Shown here: positions 62,297 to 64,000 of the stretch, piece after piece | Numbering within the stretch: position 1 is the stretch's first letter | How the letters are laid out: the number at the start of each line of letters is the position of its first letter | Source of the DNA: Spirochaetales bacterium | GTDB lineage: Bacteria; Spirochaetota; Spirochaetia; DSM-2461 | DNA length: 64,000 bases | NCBI GenBank assembly: GCA_028533045.1 | Contig: JAQQAP010000002.1 | Location: 1-64,000, forward strand | Direction: 5' to 3' | Translations under genes and position numbers: made by a program | The notes under the pieces: generated by a model | The model's database searches: none | Told to the model about the DNA's origin: nothing | The model's input: only the letters and a program-made list of their open reading frames with translations

Positions 62297-63250
62297 ATGG
62301 ATAAAATACATTTACTTTTAGGTCCGGAAGAGGGGCAGAAAAAAGCCCACATCAAGTCACTCCGGGATAAATTAGTACAGAGCCTGGGGGAAGAACCGGA
62401 GGATTACCGTTTCTATCCCGACGAGAAAGACCTCTCAGAAATTATTTCTCTCATATCTAACGGCTCTCTTTTTGCCCCCCACAGATTTGTTCAGCTGTAC
62501 AATGTGGAAGCTTATAAGGGGAATCAGCAAAAAGCCTTGATTGAGTATATTAAAAAGCCTGCCGAAGACGCCACTCTTGTTTTGGTTAGTGAAAAAAACA
62601 GTGTGGACAAGAAGTTGGACAGCGTCGTTCCCAAAGCGGGGAAGAAGGTCTTTTGGGAGCTTTTTGAACGGGATAAGAAGAGTTGGGTTTTCCAGTATTT
62701 CCGTGAGAGGAAAATGCTTATTGAGCCCGAAGCGGTAGACGATCTTCTTGAAATGGTAGAGAACAATACGGAGGAAATGAAAAAGGCCTGTTCCCTTCTC
62801 TTTTTCTACTTTAAAGAAGGGGCCGAAATTACCACCGACGATATAGACCGAATCCTTTACCATAGCAAGGAAGAAACCGTATTTACCCTCTTTGATAAAA
62901 TAGCCCTTCGCGATCTGGAAGGGGCTCTGGATATCTATGCTAAAATCCGGCTTGCTGCCGGAGGTGATATGGTTCAGCTTTTGGGAGGGCTACTCTGGCA
63001 GATTAAGAAACTTTTGGAAGTGGCCCTGCTTCTGGAAGGGGGAATGAATCCCCAGCAAGCTTTTACCCAACTTAAGGTTTTTGGTAAGAAACGGCAGGCT
63101 CTCTTTTTGAGTGGTACGCGAAGCTATTCCGCCGGGGAACTTCAGCGGGCGGTTGCCCTGATTGCCGAATATGACGGAAAGGCCCGTTCTTCCCGTAAGG
63201 AAATGCAAGGGCCCATGATGGATCTTTTTCTCTATCAGTTGATGCGCTAA
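62297..63250 (+). CDS. holA: DNA polymerase III subunit delta
   Basis: 317 residues, HolA-type clamp-loader delta. The N-terminal part has LLLGPEEGQKKAHIKSLRDKL in place of a strict Walker A, as is usual for delta. The middle and C-terminal regions (TVFTLFDKIALRDLEGALDIY, LLGGLLWQIKKLLEVALLL) fit the family. It opens the sliding clamp. The gap to lexA is 1 nt, so both are one transcript. Confidence 0.8.
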   Translation: MDKIHLLLGPEEGQKKAHIKSLRDKLVQSLGEEPEDYRFYPDEKDLSEIISLISNGSLFAPHRFVQLYNVEAYKGNQQKALIEYIKKPAEDATLVLVSEKNSVDKKLDSVVPKAGKKVFWELFERDKKSWVFQYFRERKMLIEPEAVDDLLEMVENNTEEMKKACSLLFFYFKEGAEITTDDIDRILYHSKEETVFTLFDKIALRDLEGALDIYAKIRLAAGGDMVQLLGGLLWQIKKLLEVALLLEGGMNPQQAFTQLKVFGKKRQALFLSGTRSYSAGELQRAVALIAEYDGKARSSRKEMQGPMMDLFLYQLMR

Positions 63251-63263
63251 GGTCCCCGATTAT

Positions 63264-64000
63264 TTACAGCGTAGGTTCTTCGGTAGCTACAACTTCTTCT
63301 GTTTCTTCACTATTGGGATCATAATGGAGAACGCGGAGTGTTTCCGTGGCCCGTCTGTGTCGAATTTTTACATAGAGCGTATTTTTGGACCCATCGTAGA
63401 GCCAGCCGTCGGAATAGCGCTGGAAGCTTCCGTCACTTTTCCAACGTATTCCGTGCATCTGAAGCTCTGTGAAGGGCTGCACGCCGCGAATGATAAAATA
63501 GTGTTCAGAGCCGATGGGAAAGTCTACGTTGATTGTTGTTTCCCGGGGAGTGCTTTTTACCGTTAGTTTGGACGAGGCCGTATAGGCCCAGGAACCGGCC
63601 CCCAGCTGGCTTCTCAAGCTCATTCTGCGAGGGTTGTAGCTGGAACGATTCAAGAGGGTATAGACTTCTTCCGGAGGAATGGCTCCCTCTTTTTCCGGTT
63701 CCGACTGGTTGGTATATACGATCCTTTCCGGAATATAACCGTCAATATCGCTGTACTTCAAACAGGAAAGAATATATTTCCATCCCGAAGCAAGCAGTTC
63801 ATCATTATCAAGAATATCGGAATAGCGAATAAGAAGATTTCCAAACTCAAGAGTCGGGCTAATCTCGGCAATACCCTGATCATCAAAGAGAAGGAGGTCG
63901 TCCTTTATCCAGAAGGTGCGGGATTGAAGGATCTCAATGATTCGGTTCAGACTGTTTTTGTCGGCCCGATCGGGAAACTTTCTCATGTATTCCAGCTGTA
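63264..64000 (-). CDS. Unknown protein, C-terminal part only
   Basis: At least 245 residues. An ATG occurs at 63986, but the frame stays open to the window edge (codons for QLEY precede it), so this is probably the C-terminal part of a longer protein. A central beta-rich section has YFIIRGVQPF and WLYDGSKNTLYVKIRHRR. The end is acidic (NSEETEEVVATEE). No family is recognised. It is convergent with holA. Confidence 0.5.
   Translation of the reverse strand, partial: QLEYMRKFPDRADKNSLNRIIEILQSRTFWIKDDLLLFDDQGIAEISPTLEFGNLLIRYSDILDNDELLASGWKYILSCLKYSDIDGYIPERIVYTNQSEPEKEGAIPPEEVYTLLNRSSYNPRRMSLRSQLGAGSWAYTASSKLTVKSTPRETTINVDFPIGSEHYFIIRGVQPFTELQMHGIRWKSDGSFQRYSDGWLYDGSKNTLYVKIRHRRATETLRVLHYDPNSEETEEVVATEEPTL

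Overview
The window is 64 kb of a diderm (LPS-type) bacterial chromosome, most plausibly a free-living spirochaete (Spirochaetales/Spirochaeta-like). This is an inference from gene content: lptC-lptA-lptB followed by rpoN, hpf, hprK and ptsH, HPr kinase plus HPr with no PTS enzyme I in view, many lipoproteins with relaxed lipoboxes, LacI-type sensor domains fused to GGDEF/EAL, and frequent TTG starts. There are no rRNA or tRNA genes, CRISPR arrays or intact insertion sequences that I can support. One small non-autonomous element (MITE-like) is clear.

Layout. 1-3.3 kb: a cupin protein, then an uncharacterised ABC-2 exporter (ATPase plus two permeases) behind a long, possibly structured leader. 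3.3-10.1 kb: three tandem paralogous LacI-type sensor proteins with graded C-termini, behind a small TSCPD-domain protein. 10.2-17.6 kb: an AraC regulator divergent from a sugar-acid operon (mannonate-dehydratase-like enolase, aldo/keto reductase, sugar ABC transporter, Gfo/Idh oxidoreductase). 17.7-24.2 kb: lipid kinase, HD-GYP phosphodiesterase, and a coupled trio of envelope proteins of unknown role. 24.2-24.5 kb: a 295-bp element with perfect 22-bp terminal inverted repeats that supplies the stop codons of both flanking genes. 24.5-30.6 kb: MBL-fold enzyme, hybrid histidine kinase, PhnD-type diguanylate cyclase, CoA-binding protein, small Cys-rich protein. 30.6-34.2 kb: ArsB/NhaD-type transporter with EIIA-CBS and CBS regulators. 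34.2-39.9 kb: complete oppABCDF. 39.9-45.4 kb: diguanylate cyclase, TauE-type permease, Cache-PAS-GGDEF-EAL protein. 45.4-52.3 kb: membrane proteins, phosphatase-superfamily enzyme, MATE and MFS transporters, hydrolase, rhodanese lipoprotein, aquaporin. 52.4-63.3 kb: a largely co-directional housekeeping run: manC-lptC-lptA-lptB-rpoN-hpf-hprK-ptsH-ntrY-ntrX-lexA-holA.

How the parts may work together. Cyclic-di-GMP signalling is dense: four GGDEF proteins (two with EAL), one HD-GYP protein and two sensor-only paralogues of a GGDEF-EAL protein. A second theme is regulatory rather than transport PTS: HPr and HPr kinase sit with rpoN, and an EIIA-CBS fusion sits beside an ion/anion transporter. 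A third theme is transcriptional. About ten genes have a recognisable -10 box ending only 5 to 11 nt before the start codon, usually with a -35 box 16 to 18 bp further up. They look leaderless, while other genes have ordinary leaders with AGGAGG-like sites. This pattern also corrects several starts, because the extra N-terminal codons of the longest open frames are in fact promoter sequence.
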